DNA from: Epithemia pelagica
Lineage: Eukaryota; Bacillariophyta; Bacillariophyceae; Surirellales; Surirellaceae
Direction: 5' to 3'
Length of the DNA: 64,000 nt
NCBI GenBank assembly: GCA_946965045.2
Contig: OX337233.1
Location: 992,001-1,056,000 of the forward strand
The position numbers and the translations under genes were made by a program. How positions within the stretch are numbered: the first letter of the stretch is position 1; each line of letters begins with the position of its first letter. Below, one piece after another: positions 21,696-32,500 of this stretch. Under the pieces are notes generated by a model, which ran no database searches, had not been told where the DNA came from, and saw only the letters and a program-made list of their open reading frames with translations.

Positions 21696-22413
21696 TTCTA
21701 GTAGTTCACAATGGACCGATATCCTTGATGTCTTCTGGACTTTCTTCTTCGAATGACACAACTATCTATGATCCAAACGCAATGGACGTCACGCTCGTCT
21801 TCATTCTCGCTCTGTGATGCTTTGGAAAAAGATTGTGGCAATGTTTTTGCGCAAGTCGAAAAGCGCGGGGTTTTGGTTGCCTACTCTCTTTTATGCAGTC
21901 ATTTATCAGTATAACGATTAGTGTATCCAAGTATTTAATCGTTACTCGTGCGGCGCGAGCGCGGATCGTCTACAAATGCGACTGCCTTTGGGGGGGTTGT
22001 GGGATTGGCATTCGTGCAAACTTTCTGTGAGCAATGACAACCAAGCGTGACATCAAAAGAACTTTGATATTATAATAATGGAATGTTTTATTTTGGCCCT
22101 CTTGGAAGTATCGACTATTGCCACAGCATAGCTATGTGTGGTCACAGTTCACAGGGCGGCTTTTGCGACAAGCTTCTCACAATGGTTTTGTTTGAGCGTT
22201 GTCGACCTGTGATAAGACCAAAAGGCACGAGAGCAGGAATGCAAGGCACAAGCATGACGTAAAGATATTGCGATTAGATCAACACAATTGTGGAACAGAG
22301 AAAAAGTGATTTGGATTTTGAGAATTGAGATCAAATTTAGTTGGGTGTTAGTCAGATGTTGACGCACCGAAAGAGCATGAAGATCCTGCCCAGTTTCCTT
22401 ACTTTTCCACAAA
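21696..22413. other. Intergenic region between H1-ATPase (-) and PPR (+) genes
   Basis: About 0.7 kb with divergent starts, so promoters for both. No recognisable gene, repeat or RNA. Confidence 0.45.
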
Positions 22414-25400
22414 ATGAATACGACGATATCTCGGTGGAGAGAGACAAGAAGATACTTATTGCATGCGTGTCAAGAAACGACACTGAATACTCTGTGTCTC
22501 GCAGTTAAACGGCCAAACTACCTAAGAGTACAGCGGCGGAATAGAGGCTTCTGGGCAATAGCAACACCACCAGCAAAGTCCTTCCATACCGTAATAAAGA
22601 GAAAGCGATACAGTTCTTGGACCCCTTTCAGCAACCACGGACTTGACAGTAAAAAGAATGTGGTTTCAAATGCCAGTCGAAGGTTTGCAGAGCAGGCTAA
22701 TCAATCGGTTGCAGATACCAAAAAGAACGATAGGGAAGAAGGGAAGCAAGCGTCTGCCTTTGTGGCGAGCTGGCTCCAAGTACGAGATGCTTTGCTCCAG
22801 CAACCGATTGGTTTATTCAAATCGCAGCACTGGATGGAAGCAGAGTTGTTGATCACCAACCTCCGCAATCATACAGCCTTTGTCAAGGAGGGCCATATTT
22901 CTCCCCAAGAACGTATCGAGTCCATGTTTCTGGTATTGGACCGCCTTGGTCGCGAAATAAGTCAATCACCCACCATTACATCCAGGGATCCTCGCAATAT
23001 GAGCATAGTGACAAATGCGGTGCTACCTTTAGATTCAGGCATATTGGTGGCGGTTCTTGTGAGTTGGAGAGATTTTCTCTTTTCTACGGTTAACCTTATC
23101 AGCCGTAGTAGTAACGCTGGTCCCAGCAAAAAAGAGCATGGCTCCGACAGTCGCTTGAATCCAGTATCGATTTTGAAACGTGTGAAACAGTACATGCATG
23201 TGGGCTTGTTTCGTTCCAGCGACTCTCCTTACAATGTCATCTTGCATGTTCTTTCCAAAGTCAATGACAACCCTCTCCAGGCGGCATTGCTAGGAGACGA
23301 AATTTTGCAATCCATGTTACATCGAGGAAATCACTCGGTTTGCCATCCTACAGCAACCACAATCTATGGTGTGGTGGAACTTTGGGCGCAAAGTAGTAGG
23401 GGGACAAACCACAAGACGAACAACAATGCAGCTCTGCAATGCGAACAGTACTTGCAAATGGTCAAGGATTGGTATCCCGGCGATCCTCGCCAATCCATTG
23501 AGATGAAACCCATTCCCAACATTTATTGCGCTGTCATGGAAGCACACAGCCATTCTAGTCCTCCGGGAACAGCATTGAAACGGATTCAAGAACTCTTTGC
23601 CGAACTCAAAAAAATGAGTATGGATATTGGTGGTACCGATTCCAATGGTGGCAACGACAGTGGAACCCAATCTCGTATTGGAACTGGGGAAATCCCTCAA
23701 AGACATTTGTTTGAGTTGGACACCAAAGTATATGCTCGTGTGTGTCATGCCTTGGCACTGTGTCGCCACCCACAAGCTCCAGATGCAGCACATGCGGTAC
23801 TGGATGAAGTCGTCTCGCAGTCACTAAAAACAGAGCACGATGTGCAAGAGAAACATTACTTGCAACCTACGGTTCATTGCTTTTCCGATGTCATTAGTGC
23901 ATATGGACGAGCTGGACGGGTTCAGGAAGCTCAAGATGTCTTTGATTCCATGAAACAATTGGCCGTCACGAACGTATCGTTGAAGCCAGACCTAGTAGTT
24001 CATTCTGCATTGATTTGGGCCTACGCACAAGCCAAGGACACTGCCGGTGCAGAAGCAGTTGTGATGCAATTAATGGAGGACATTGAACAGGGTTCAGGAG
24101 GAAACAGTCTTGTGGGAAATTTGAACTCACAAACTTGGAATGGAGTCTTGGTCTCTTGGGCACAATCCGGTGATCCACAAGCCGCAGGTCGCATTTCCAT
24201 GCTACTTGATCGACTGAAAGAAATAGGCGTGAAGCGATCCGACAAGAACGGGGAAGGTTTGGTGACCACTTCATCCTACAACGCGTTGTTGGCTTGCTAT
24301 ACTCAGGAACCTTCTCCAAGGGAAGGCCGAGAAATTGTTTCAATGGATGGAAACTCAACAGTGATTTCAACCCGATGGCGAGACCTTTATCGGTCTACTC
24401 CTAGCTTGGAAAAATGCTGGTGATCCGGAACGTTGTCACCAAGTTTTGGAACACTTTTTGAGCAAAGTCAAACGTGGTGACATGGACATGGCCTCGATCG
24501 ATCAGAAGCATTTTAGCATTGTGATCGAGGCATGGGCGAAATCAAGGCATCCTCAGGCAGGGAGAAAAGCCGCATCCGTATTGGACGACTGCATGAGGCC
24601 TCTGGGTTGGATGAAGCCCAACACCGTTTGTTATACATCCCTGTTGTGGGCTTGGGCCCGTTCACCTAATGCAATGGAATTAGGGACACACTTGGAACGC
24701 ATTTACCAACAAATGCTCTATCAATGGAGAATAGAAGGGGATACTCACGCACAACCTAACTCCATGACGTTGAATGCCCTTTGTTACGGCCTGTCGAGAT
24801 CATCGGATCCAATGGCATTGGAGAGTGCTCACCAGCACCTTGCGAATATGAAAGAAATGGGAGATGTCGTAAAACTTCCCAGTGTACCCATTTACAATAC
24901 ACTCATGGCAGCGTGGTCGAAACGCATGTGTCCTGAGCGATGCGAAAGTCTGTTTCAAGAACTTGTGACAGCCTGGAAGCAAACTGGCGACGTTGACTTT
25001 AGGCCCCATGCCAAGGCTTTCAACACCAGGCTTAACGCTTGGTCGAAAGCTGGAAACGCTCAACGAACGACCCAAGTACTCCAAGAATGGATTTTTCAAA
25101 CAGAGCAAGGAGAATTGGATTCCTTTCCCAGTACCGTTGAGTTCAATGTTGTACTTCAATCCTGGGTGCGATCCAAGGATCCCAACAAAGCGAGCATGGC
25201 GGAACGTGGATTGCGTCAAATGCTCAACTATGCCCAGTCGGATCGATTTGCATGCCATCCCGATGTTATATCGTACACAACTGTCATAACGGCATATGCT
25301 GATGTGGCCGCTCGCTCGCCGCCAATGGCCCGATCGGCTGGATTCGATGCCTTGCGCTTGTTGAAAGAACTGAAACAATTGGCCGCTCAAGACCGCCGTA

Positions 25401-25744
25401 TACCTGGCACTCTTCGTTTGGATGCGAATTTCATCACCTACGCACGGGTTATTGTGGCGCTCATGGATGCTTCGACCTCTCCATTGCCGAACGGCCATCA
25501 AGTGCATGCAGTTTCTGTGGACCCGGAGATAATCCGATCCATTCGCGAGTTGTTTCAAGAACTGCATAGCAAAGACATTTCTTTCTGGACAGAGAAAGGT
25601 CCACGATGGAACCATTTGTTGACCAATATTGGGACAACCATTCAAAGATGCGCACTGCCATCCCCTCTCTCAGACGAATTCCTTGCGGAATGCAACCACT
25701 TGGAACACAAGGTTCGCTTTCACCACCGCACTCATGTCAAATGA
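22414..25744 (+). pseudogene. Pentatricopeptide-repeat (PPR) protein with a frameshift and an in-frame TGA
   Basis: Two abutting frames, 22414-24423 and one ending at 25744, form one PPR-type helical-repeat protein of ~1,100 residues. Repeats show the usual signatures (YNALLACYTQEP, TWNGVLVSWAQSG, YNTLMAAWSKR, FNTRLNAWSKAG, YTTVITAYAD). The basic, Arg-rich N-terminus suits mitochondrial or plastid import; PPR proteins bind organelle RNA. Near 24318 the frame must move +1 (to KAEKLFQWMETQQ), then a TGA occurs at 24361-24363 before FQPDGETFIGLLLAWKNAGD carries on. Everything else is open, so the lesions are recent or sequence errors. I cannot find a plausible intron that removes both. Confidence 0.75.
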
Positions 25745-26238
25745 AAACGCGGTATGGGAATGTGCAGCAACGACAAGTGACAACTCACACCCCTCGGTGG
25801 ATCATCTCTCTCTACCTTTCTTGACAATGTTAGCGCGCTATTATTGCACCGTTCCAACCTGCCAACAGGGGACCATCTGTCGTACCTTGTGTTCTTATTA
25901 ACGTTTTGTTTTCATTGCGCTACCAGTGAAGGATAAAAAACAATGGTCGCAATGGAGTCTGCAGGACACGTGGAAGCGAATTTCCTCGGCCGTACGGTAC
26001 TTGTCTAGTATATAGATGGTAGTCTTCTTTTGAGAAAGTCGAGTCTAGCATGTTTCCTATTTTGGCCGGCATAGTCAGTCTTTGTTGGAAGAATATATTT
26101 TTTTGAACATACACTGAAAAAGGGGCTGGGACATGCGAGACTCTCTCGTCATGTAGAAACAAACACAATGACATGTACATAAGCCAAAAGTCTTTCATAA
26201 AATCCATTAATTTGTCAGGACGAGTTTCAGGGGTCTCT
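25745..26238. other. Convergent intergenic stretch
   Basis: 3' regions of the PPR gene (+) and the small protein gene (-). No gene or repeat recognised. Confidence 0.45.
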
Positions 26239-26640
26239 TCAAATGATTTGATACAGGCGATCCATCGAGATGGCACCGCTTTCATTTCCTTCCTTGTCAA
26301 AGATAATTTGCAAATCGTGCAAGCTCAATCGATCTCTCATGCCAATGTTGCAGAGAACTTGATGGAGGCCTTCGATGTAGACTTGCTTTTCTTGTTTTTG
26401 TGCAGCCTGTGACGAAGCGGCCACGATTTCCTTCTTGAAGCGCATGGGAAGTTCTTGGGTATAATGTTCTTGACGATACTCTTCCAAAACGTTGTGAAGT
26501 CGAGAAGTGGCGGCCTCAAAGCCAGTCGAGTAGGAACACGATGTCGTGATGCGATGTGTGATGGAGGAACCCATATCGGCCATGGTATAGAGAGAGGAAG
26601 ACGTTCTCAGTCGGCGAAGAGAAGTTTGAAGCGCAATCAT
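26239..26640 (-). CDS. Small protein with mitochondrial-type N-terminus
   Basis: 133 codons from the ATG at 26640. The N-terminus MIALQTSLRRLRTSSSLYT is basic, Ser/Thr-rich and lacks acids, typical of a mitochondrial presequence. The rest is helical and charged (RLHNVLEEYRQEHYTQELPM, KKEIVAASSQAAQKQEKQVY). The end, FDKEGNESGAISMDRLYQII, looks like an EF-hand loop with two extra residues, a weak resemblance. Function unknown. Confidence 0.55.
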   Translation of the reverse strand: MIALQTSLRRLRTSSSLYTMADMGSSITHRITTSCSYSTGFEAATSRLHNVLEEYRQEHYTQELPMRFKKEIVAASSQAAQKQEKQVYIEGLHQVLCNIGMRDRLSLHDLQIIFDKEGNESGAISMDRLYQII

Positions 26641-27874
26641 GATGTTTTTTGTAGACTTGATGTTGTTATCAGCAAAGATACTTGTTGGAGTTTTTGTGTC
26701 AAATCGGATTGGATTGGATCGGATTGGATCGGATCGGATATCTGATGATGGGTTTTGTGATCGCTTGTGCAAACGGGTGTGCAGTTTGTCTCGAGGTTGG
26801 TTTTATGCGAACAAATAATGAAGTTTCTCAAAACTGCAAACGGAACTGTTGTCGGTTGCAGTTTGGATGACTTGTGGTGACATCCATGCGGTGGCTCAAG
26901 GCGAACAGAAAACAGAACACTTCCGGACACCATTATTTCTCAGAATTCTCGCGGTGTGCTCCATGTTTCATGAAAACTTGAGTTCGGCCGTTCCGGTTTC
27001 CTGACTCACACATGTCGCAGCGCGACTCGAGAGCTCCGATATGGAGTCATCAGACAGTCTTATTGATGTCTCGTATTGAAAATAATTAAATATTTGAGTA
27101 CTTTTCCCGATTGACGATGTCCTCTTTATACCAGTTGTCCTTAGTTGCAGATGACTGCAGCTGATTGCGAGATTCGAAATTCCGAGACAACATGACAACA
27201 GACATGAACTCATTGCGTGTTGTACTTTTTTGTTCGCTGTTTCTGGAATAATGTCCGAGTCCGCGGTGACTTTCTTCTGGCGCCTCGATTGGTCCAATCA
27301 AAATCTACGAATCTCATGATGCCGATTGGGTTGAATGTCCATCTAAAATGACGCACTGGGTGAAGTTCGGCCTTGACTGGATGCATTCTTTCGGAAACTT
27401 CGCACGGACATGGAAAATGGAAAGTGCGACAGGGCGGGCCGCTAATGAGACACGTGGGCGGGTAGCAGGTTGAAGCATGATGGATTAGAGATTAGAGAGC
27501 GACTTGGACGGTCGGATTGGTCCCATGATGATTAACCAAGGAGGCTGATTAGATCGGATAGATTGTATTGTTACGGTTTACTACAAGTAGTTTGTCCAGG
27601 AACAACGCTTGTAAGGCTATTACGTGTAGAGCAGAGGTGAGAAATCAGGACATAGACTAGTCAGCATCCATTGTTGAAACGACTTAGCTTTTTGAATCAC
27701 GAATACTCCATCTATCCGTACGATTAGACAGCTGGAGTATTCGTAGTTCCGGTCCACGATAGGAGTAGCTAGCATGAGTCAGTCAGTGGTCAGTGGGTCG
27801 CGCTGACTACCCAGCCCAACGTGCGTAAGAAGCGACACGAGACAAAAAGGAACAACCGCTCGCAAACCCGCTCA
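26641..27874. other. Intergenic 1.2 kb with GGATT/GGATC microsatellite
   Basis: Contains a short GGATTGGATTGGATCGGATT microsatellite near 26706-26740 and a hairpin at 27699-27744. No gene is recognised. The small frames have atypical composition. Confidence 0.5.
27699..27744. repeat. Perfect 12-bp inverted repeat with 22-bp loop
   Basis: ACGAATACTCCA at 27699-27710 pairs exactly with TGGAGTATTCGT at 27733-27744. No T-run follows. It may be a small foldback or recombination scar. Confidence 0.7.
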
Positions 27875-28590
27875 GGGCTGGTCTTATCGTGCGTGAAATT
27901 TCACACATTTCACCCAAAACCAGCTTCCAAATGTCACAGTTTTTAGGGTGTGAAAAACTTGGGTCCAATCGATGGCTACGAGTGTGAAATCGATTTCACA
28001 CAGCCGTAGTCTTCCCCCAAGGGTCATTCATGTGCTTCCAACAACCAAACAAATAAGCATGATCTATTCCAAGTACCTAGAGGCAGAGGCAATGGAAGAA
28101 GAAGGTGACGAAGAAGACTTCCTCCACTTACTCAAGCTGATAGAATTTTATTCCCTTGCCAAGAAGCACCGAAGAAGCAGAAGCCCAATCCCTCGGTCCC
28201 AAACTCCTAAGGTTGAACGACTCAAGTGGTCGACCAGGTTCAGAGAGTCTAGTCCCTGTAAATACTCAGGTAATGGCTTCTCTACTCGCTTGGGCTTCTT
28301 CTTAGCAGGGCCATCCTCCTGAGGTGCGGTGGACAACGGCGTCATGGTGGCAATAATTGTTTAATTGTTGCGGAGGGGCTAAGAACGTCTTCATGTACTG
28401 GGGGGAAATTACACCTAGTAACCACCTAGTAACCATAGACGAAGTGTGAAATTTTTGTGAAACTGCAATGGGGGGCCTCAAATTGCCTCGTGTGAATTTC
28501 ACAAAAATTTCACACTCGGCCTGTGCAACGTCAGGACACGTAGGCCAAAAGTGTGAAATGTGTGAAATTTCACGCCGATAAGACCAACCC
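27875..28590. mobile_element. PIF/Harbinger-like MITE (~716 bp)
   Basis: The left end GGGCTGGTCTTATCG continuing GCGTGAAATTTCACACATTT matches the reverse complement of the right end (GGGTTGGTCTTATCG continuing GCGTGAAATTTCACACATTT), about 38 bp with few differences. TCA sits on both sides, a 3-bp target-site duplication as in PIF/Harbinger elements, and the ends start GGG. Extra GTGTGAAA/TTTCACAC motifs inside add palindromes. No transposase; a 116-codon frame (27972-28322) shows nothing recognisable. Confidence 0.75.
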
Positions 28591-28623
28591 TCAGCCACTC
28601 GTTCGCTTTCTCCACCATCCCTT

Positions 28624-28742
28624 TACCCCCCCCTAGCGGGGGTGGTTTTGAGGTTGTAGTTTCTGTGAACCACCCCCATACCTTTTTCCTGGCTCCAGTC
28701 GGCTGGCATATCTCATTCCTTCCACCGCGATAACAACACGAC
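28624..28742 (+). repeat. Left member of an inverted repeat pair around the copia element
   Basis: Contains CTAGCGGGGGTGG, GAACCACCCCCATACCT, CCAGTCGGCTGGCATATCTC and CGATAACAACACG. It matches, inverted, 35431-35559, and in direct orientation a third copy near 62250-62375. Without the copia element the pair would be ~0.75 kb apart end to end, so it may be the termini of a small DNA element into which copia jumped. Confidence 0.7.
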
Positions 28743-28916
28743 AATCAAACTTTGTCGTTGCTGGTGACCTCCTACGGCCACCCCATCATGATCCGACCAT
28801 CACATGCTTCATATCGGTACCATGGCAGTGCATTGTGAGGGGCACAGTGCATGCGGGCCATTCTAGGAAATGTCCAATACAGTGACGCTGTAATACGGCA
28901 CAATAGGAGACAATGA

Positions 28917-29192
28917 TGTTGGATCACTAGATTGGCCCAAATGGGGTCTCCTGTGCACAGAAGTAATACAGTTGTAAGCGTAGATGAAAGGTTTGCAAAA
29001 TGTTCAATCTTAAAAGAGTGAGAGTTACGACTAGAGTAATGTCCAAGATGGGAGTTGTTGTTGTGCCAGTTGTGATCGTAATCGTCCAAGATCTAGGTGA
29101 GCTATAACCGCCTCCCATGCGGTTTCTATCCCAAAGATCATATGTGCGACCGACTCATGACATGAAGAGCGATTCAATTCTTGATTCCAACA
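28917..29192 (-). repeat. Copia 3' LTR
   Basis: 276 bp, TG...CA with 6-bp inverted ends TGTTGG/CCAACA. 275 of 276 bases match the other LTR. Confidence 0.95.
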
Positions 29193-29506
29193 CCCTGCCT
29201 AATTGTGTCGCTCGAATGTCATTGATGTCATAAATTTGATATTCTCATGTTTGTCGTGTGTGGTGAAGATTTCATATTCTGTGAGTTGTGCCAATGTGAG
29301 AAGAAGATACCCTGCCTGATTTGGATGATGTTTGAATGCGATGTAAGTGATTGTTTGATGTTGTTGTTGTTGTTGATTTGTTTTGTTTCTTTGATTCTTG
29401 ATATTCTGATGATTTGTTGTTCGTTGTTGATATGGGCATTATGGGTTCTGTCGTGTGTTTGATGATGGCGGTTTCACTATGGTGTGGTGCGGATGATTGG
29501 GCTTGG

Positions 29507-32500
29507 TCAATTGGATGGTGCTTGTCGAAGAAAGCATTGAATCCAATAGGGAATTGGACCTTGGTGAGCGATCAGGGCGGTTTCGGATCCGACAATGGGT
29601 TCAACGTGAGCGCCGTGCTCGTTCATGGCCATCGAAGAAGGATCATCGTCAGCGGTGGAACTGGGATCAATGTCAGAACAATAGACAAGGGAATGGCGCT
29701 TGAAGTCAGGACCAGAAAGATTCTTGGTGAAGAGGTCTGCGCTATTGTCAGGTGAGTGAACCCAAATGGTGTGAATCAATCCATCTTCTTTCATCTCACG
29801 GAGAAAATGCCACTTGACGTCGATATGGCGTGTGCGTCCTCCAACACTCCATGAATGTGTCAAAGCCAGTGCTCCTTTGCAGTCCATTTGGAGGATCATC
29901 GGTTTCTTCACGGTAAGGCCCATTTGTTCGATAACACGCATTCCAAGAAGCATTCGCTGACCCGTTTCCACTGCTGCTACGATTTCTGCTTCGCTGACTG
30001 ACAACGTGACGCAATCCTGCATTCGACTCGATTCGGAGATTGGAGCATCTTGGAGAAAGACGGAAATGCCAGACACGCTGTGCCGCTTCTCAGGATCCTT
30101 GGCAAAGTCTGAGTCGCTGACACCACGAATCTCGAATTCGAAACCATCGCGAGATCCATCCCAACAACCAACCGGACGCAGAGTCTTGCTGCGAGTCGAC
30201 GTGTCCATGCAGAAACGCATGACACGGTACATGGCCTTCAAATGATTCGTGGTAGCCTGCTTCATAAACTTGGACAATTCACGGACGGAATTCAGAATGT
30301 CAGGCCTTGTCCACTTCATCAAATGCAACAATTTTCCAACTCCACTGCGATAGAGAGACTGCTTGGTACTGTCCAGATTGGGAGTGCCATCGTCCTTGCG
30401 AAGAACCTCACCAGGTGCTGCCGGTGTGGAATAGGGCTGCGGTGCATGAGGGACAGAAAACTCGTCGGTGAAACTCCGGAGTAAAACCGGCTGAGTGAAC
30501 TTGCACGAGCGGGCTTCACGGTCGATATCGACCTTGCATCCAATGTATTCGGTGAGAACACCACAATCATCACAGTCAAAGTGTTCCTTCATGGCGGCCT
30601 TTGAATGTAACACGCCTGCCTCCGATCCACAGATCAAGAAATCGTCGACCCAAGACAACCAGATGACGAGGCCATAAACGGTCCACGCAAAGTACAGACA
30701 GGGATCAGCACGGTTCCGAAGGAATCCAATCAACTGCATGACTTCCTGCACTTTGTTCCAAAAGGCACGAGCTGCCTGTTTAGTACCGTAGAGTGTCTTG
30801 CCCAAGAGAATCAACCAACCTGGTGGATACTTGGATTCCATTCCTTTGGGAATGGTCATCCACATCTTTCTGTCTTTTTCAAAACCACCCAACAAGAAAG
30901 CACCCTTGACATCCATCACATGAACGACCCAATTCGCGAGAATAATCAGCACAAAGATGATCATGATGGTCATTTCAGATGCTACGGGAGCGAAAGTGGC
31001 GTGGCTGTCGTAATGCTCACCGTCAACTTGTTCGTAACCACGGGCATTCAATCGAGCACGAAAGGTCCCATTGGCCTTCTTTTTCATTGCCCAGACGTTG
31101 CTGAGGATCTTGGCGTCAGCAGGAACATCAACTGGAGAGCAAGGGATGAAGACACCGTTGTCAATCATCCGCTGATAGTCCTTCTCAATAGACTCTAACC
31201 ATTGGTCACGCTCAGGGCCATTAATAGCTTCCTCATACTTCAGAACATGTAGTTCCTTGGTATTCTGGATGCCACCTCCCAAACCGGCTCCAACCATAGC
31301 ACATTCTTTGGCCAAGTCTGTGGAATTTGCGCTATAGCCTGATGGGACACTGTCGACAGGAAACTTGGGAGCCACATAATCTGGATCAATGTCGGCTTGA
31401 ATGAAGGCACCACTGATATCAGAAAGGGGATAATCGACGGAAACTTCTTGAAATCCGGAGCGAATGTCAGTGACTTGGGGTTCAGGGACGTTGTCTTGAT
31501 CGTCATGGTGATGACTAGAGTCGCTAAAGTCAGAATCTTCGTGACCAAGAGAAGACATAGTATGGTAGTAATTTTGTTCGGCGCGACTGAGAGATAATTG
31601 CTGGAAATTGATGCCAGCACATGCATATTCCTCGATCAATCGTCTTGGTGGTCGAATGTGTCGTCCTGTGCGAGTGACTTGCTCGCGACGAGGAGTTGCA
31701 GATGTGAGGACACTAACATTATCGTCGGCATCAGTCGCTTGATCGATTGTCTCCACGGTTGGACGTTCAATTTCCATGGGTTCATGTGCAATTGCTTCGG
31801 GTTCGTCCTTGGAGTCTGGTTGGGGATTTTCCGGATTCTCGTCGGGGATCATTTCGATAAATGGAGCAGCGTCATCAATTAAGGGCAAGTCATCGCAATC
31901 TGCATAAGTACTTGGATCTACGACTGGGCTGACCATTAGATGAGGTACCGAAGGAGGAGGAACAAAATACATGCGTCGAAGCCAAACGACATCACGAGTC
32001 AAATAGATCATTTTGGTTGTAGGATTGAACATGCGATAAACATCGCCAGCATGATCTTTACAATAGCCCACGAATAGACAGTGAGCACCTCTGTCGTTGA
32101 GCTTCTTCGAAGTGTCCGTTGAAATCTTGACGGTTCCAGCTTCGCCCCATGTACGAAGGTGATGGGCAAACTTCGGCAATTGTCCACACCAATGCTCACG
32201 TGTCTGAGAGACACCATCAATCTTGATTACAATCAGACCGTCCAACAATGTTGCAGTGTCGAAGGCAGTCGTCCACAGAAGGTTTCGATACTCCAAAGGT
32301 AGGTTAGCTCGATGCATCATAGCTCGTCCTCGCATAGCAATGGTAGAGATGCTAACTTCCGCTAGGGAGTTTTGCTGGGGAGTATTACGCGCGGTGAATT
32401 CGAACTCGATTCCCAACTTCCATGCGACTGACTGTGCTCGTGATTGAAGTAAGATGTTCTCGCCGGCGTTGTCAAGGCGGACATGTGTTACACCCAATCC

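Noticed and set aside
26968..27301. 109- and 71-codon minus-strand frames
   Set aside because: Overlapping short frames without features or plausible neighbours.
29247..29755. Small plus-strand frames left of the copia Pol end
   Set aside because: TTG/TTGTT-rich internal sequence of the element; no domain, opposite strand to its genes.
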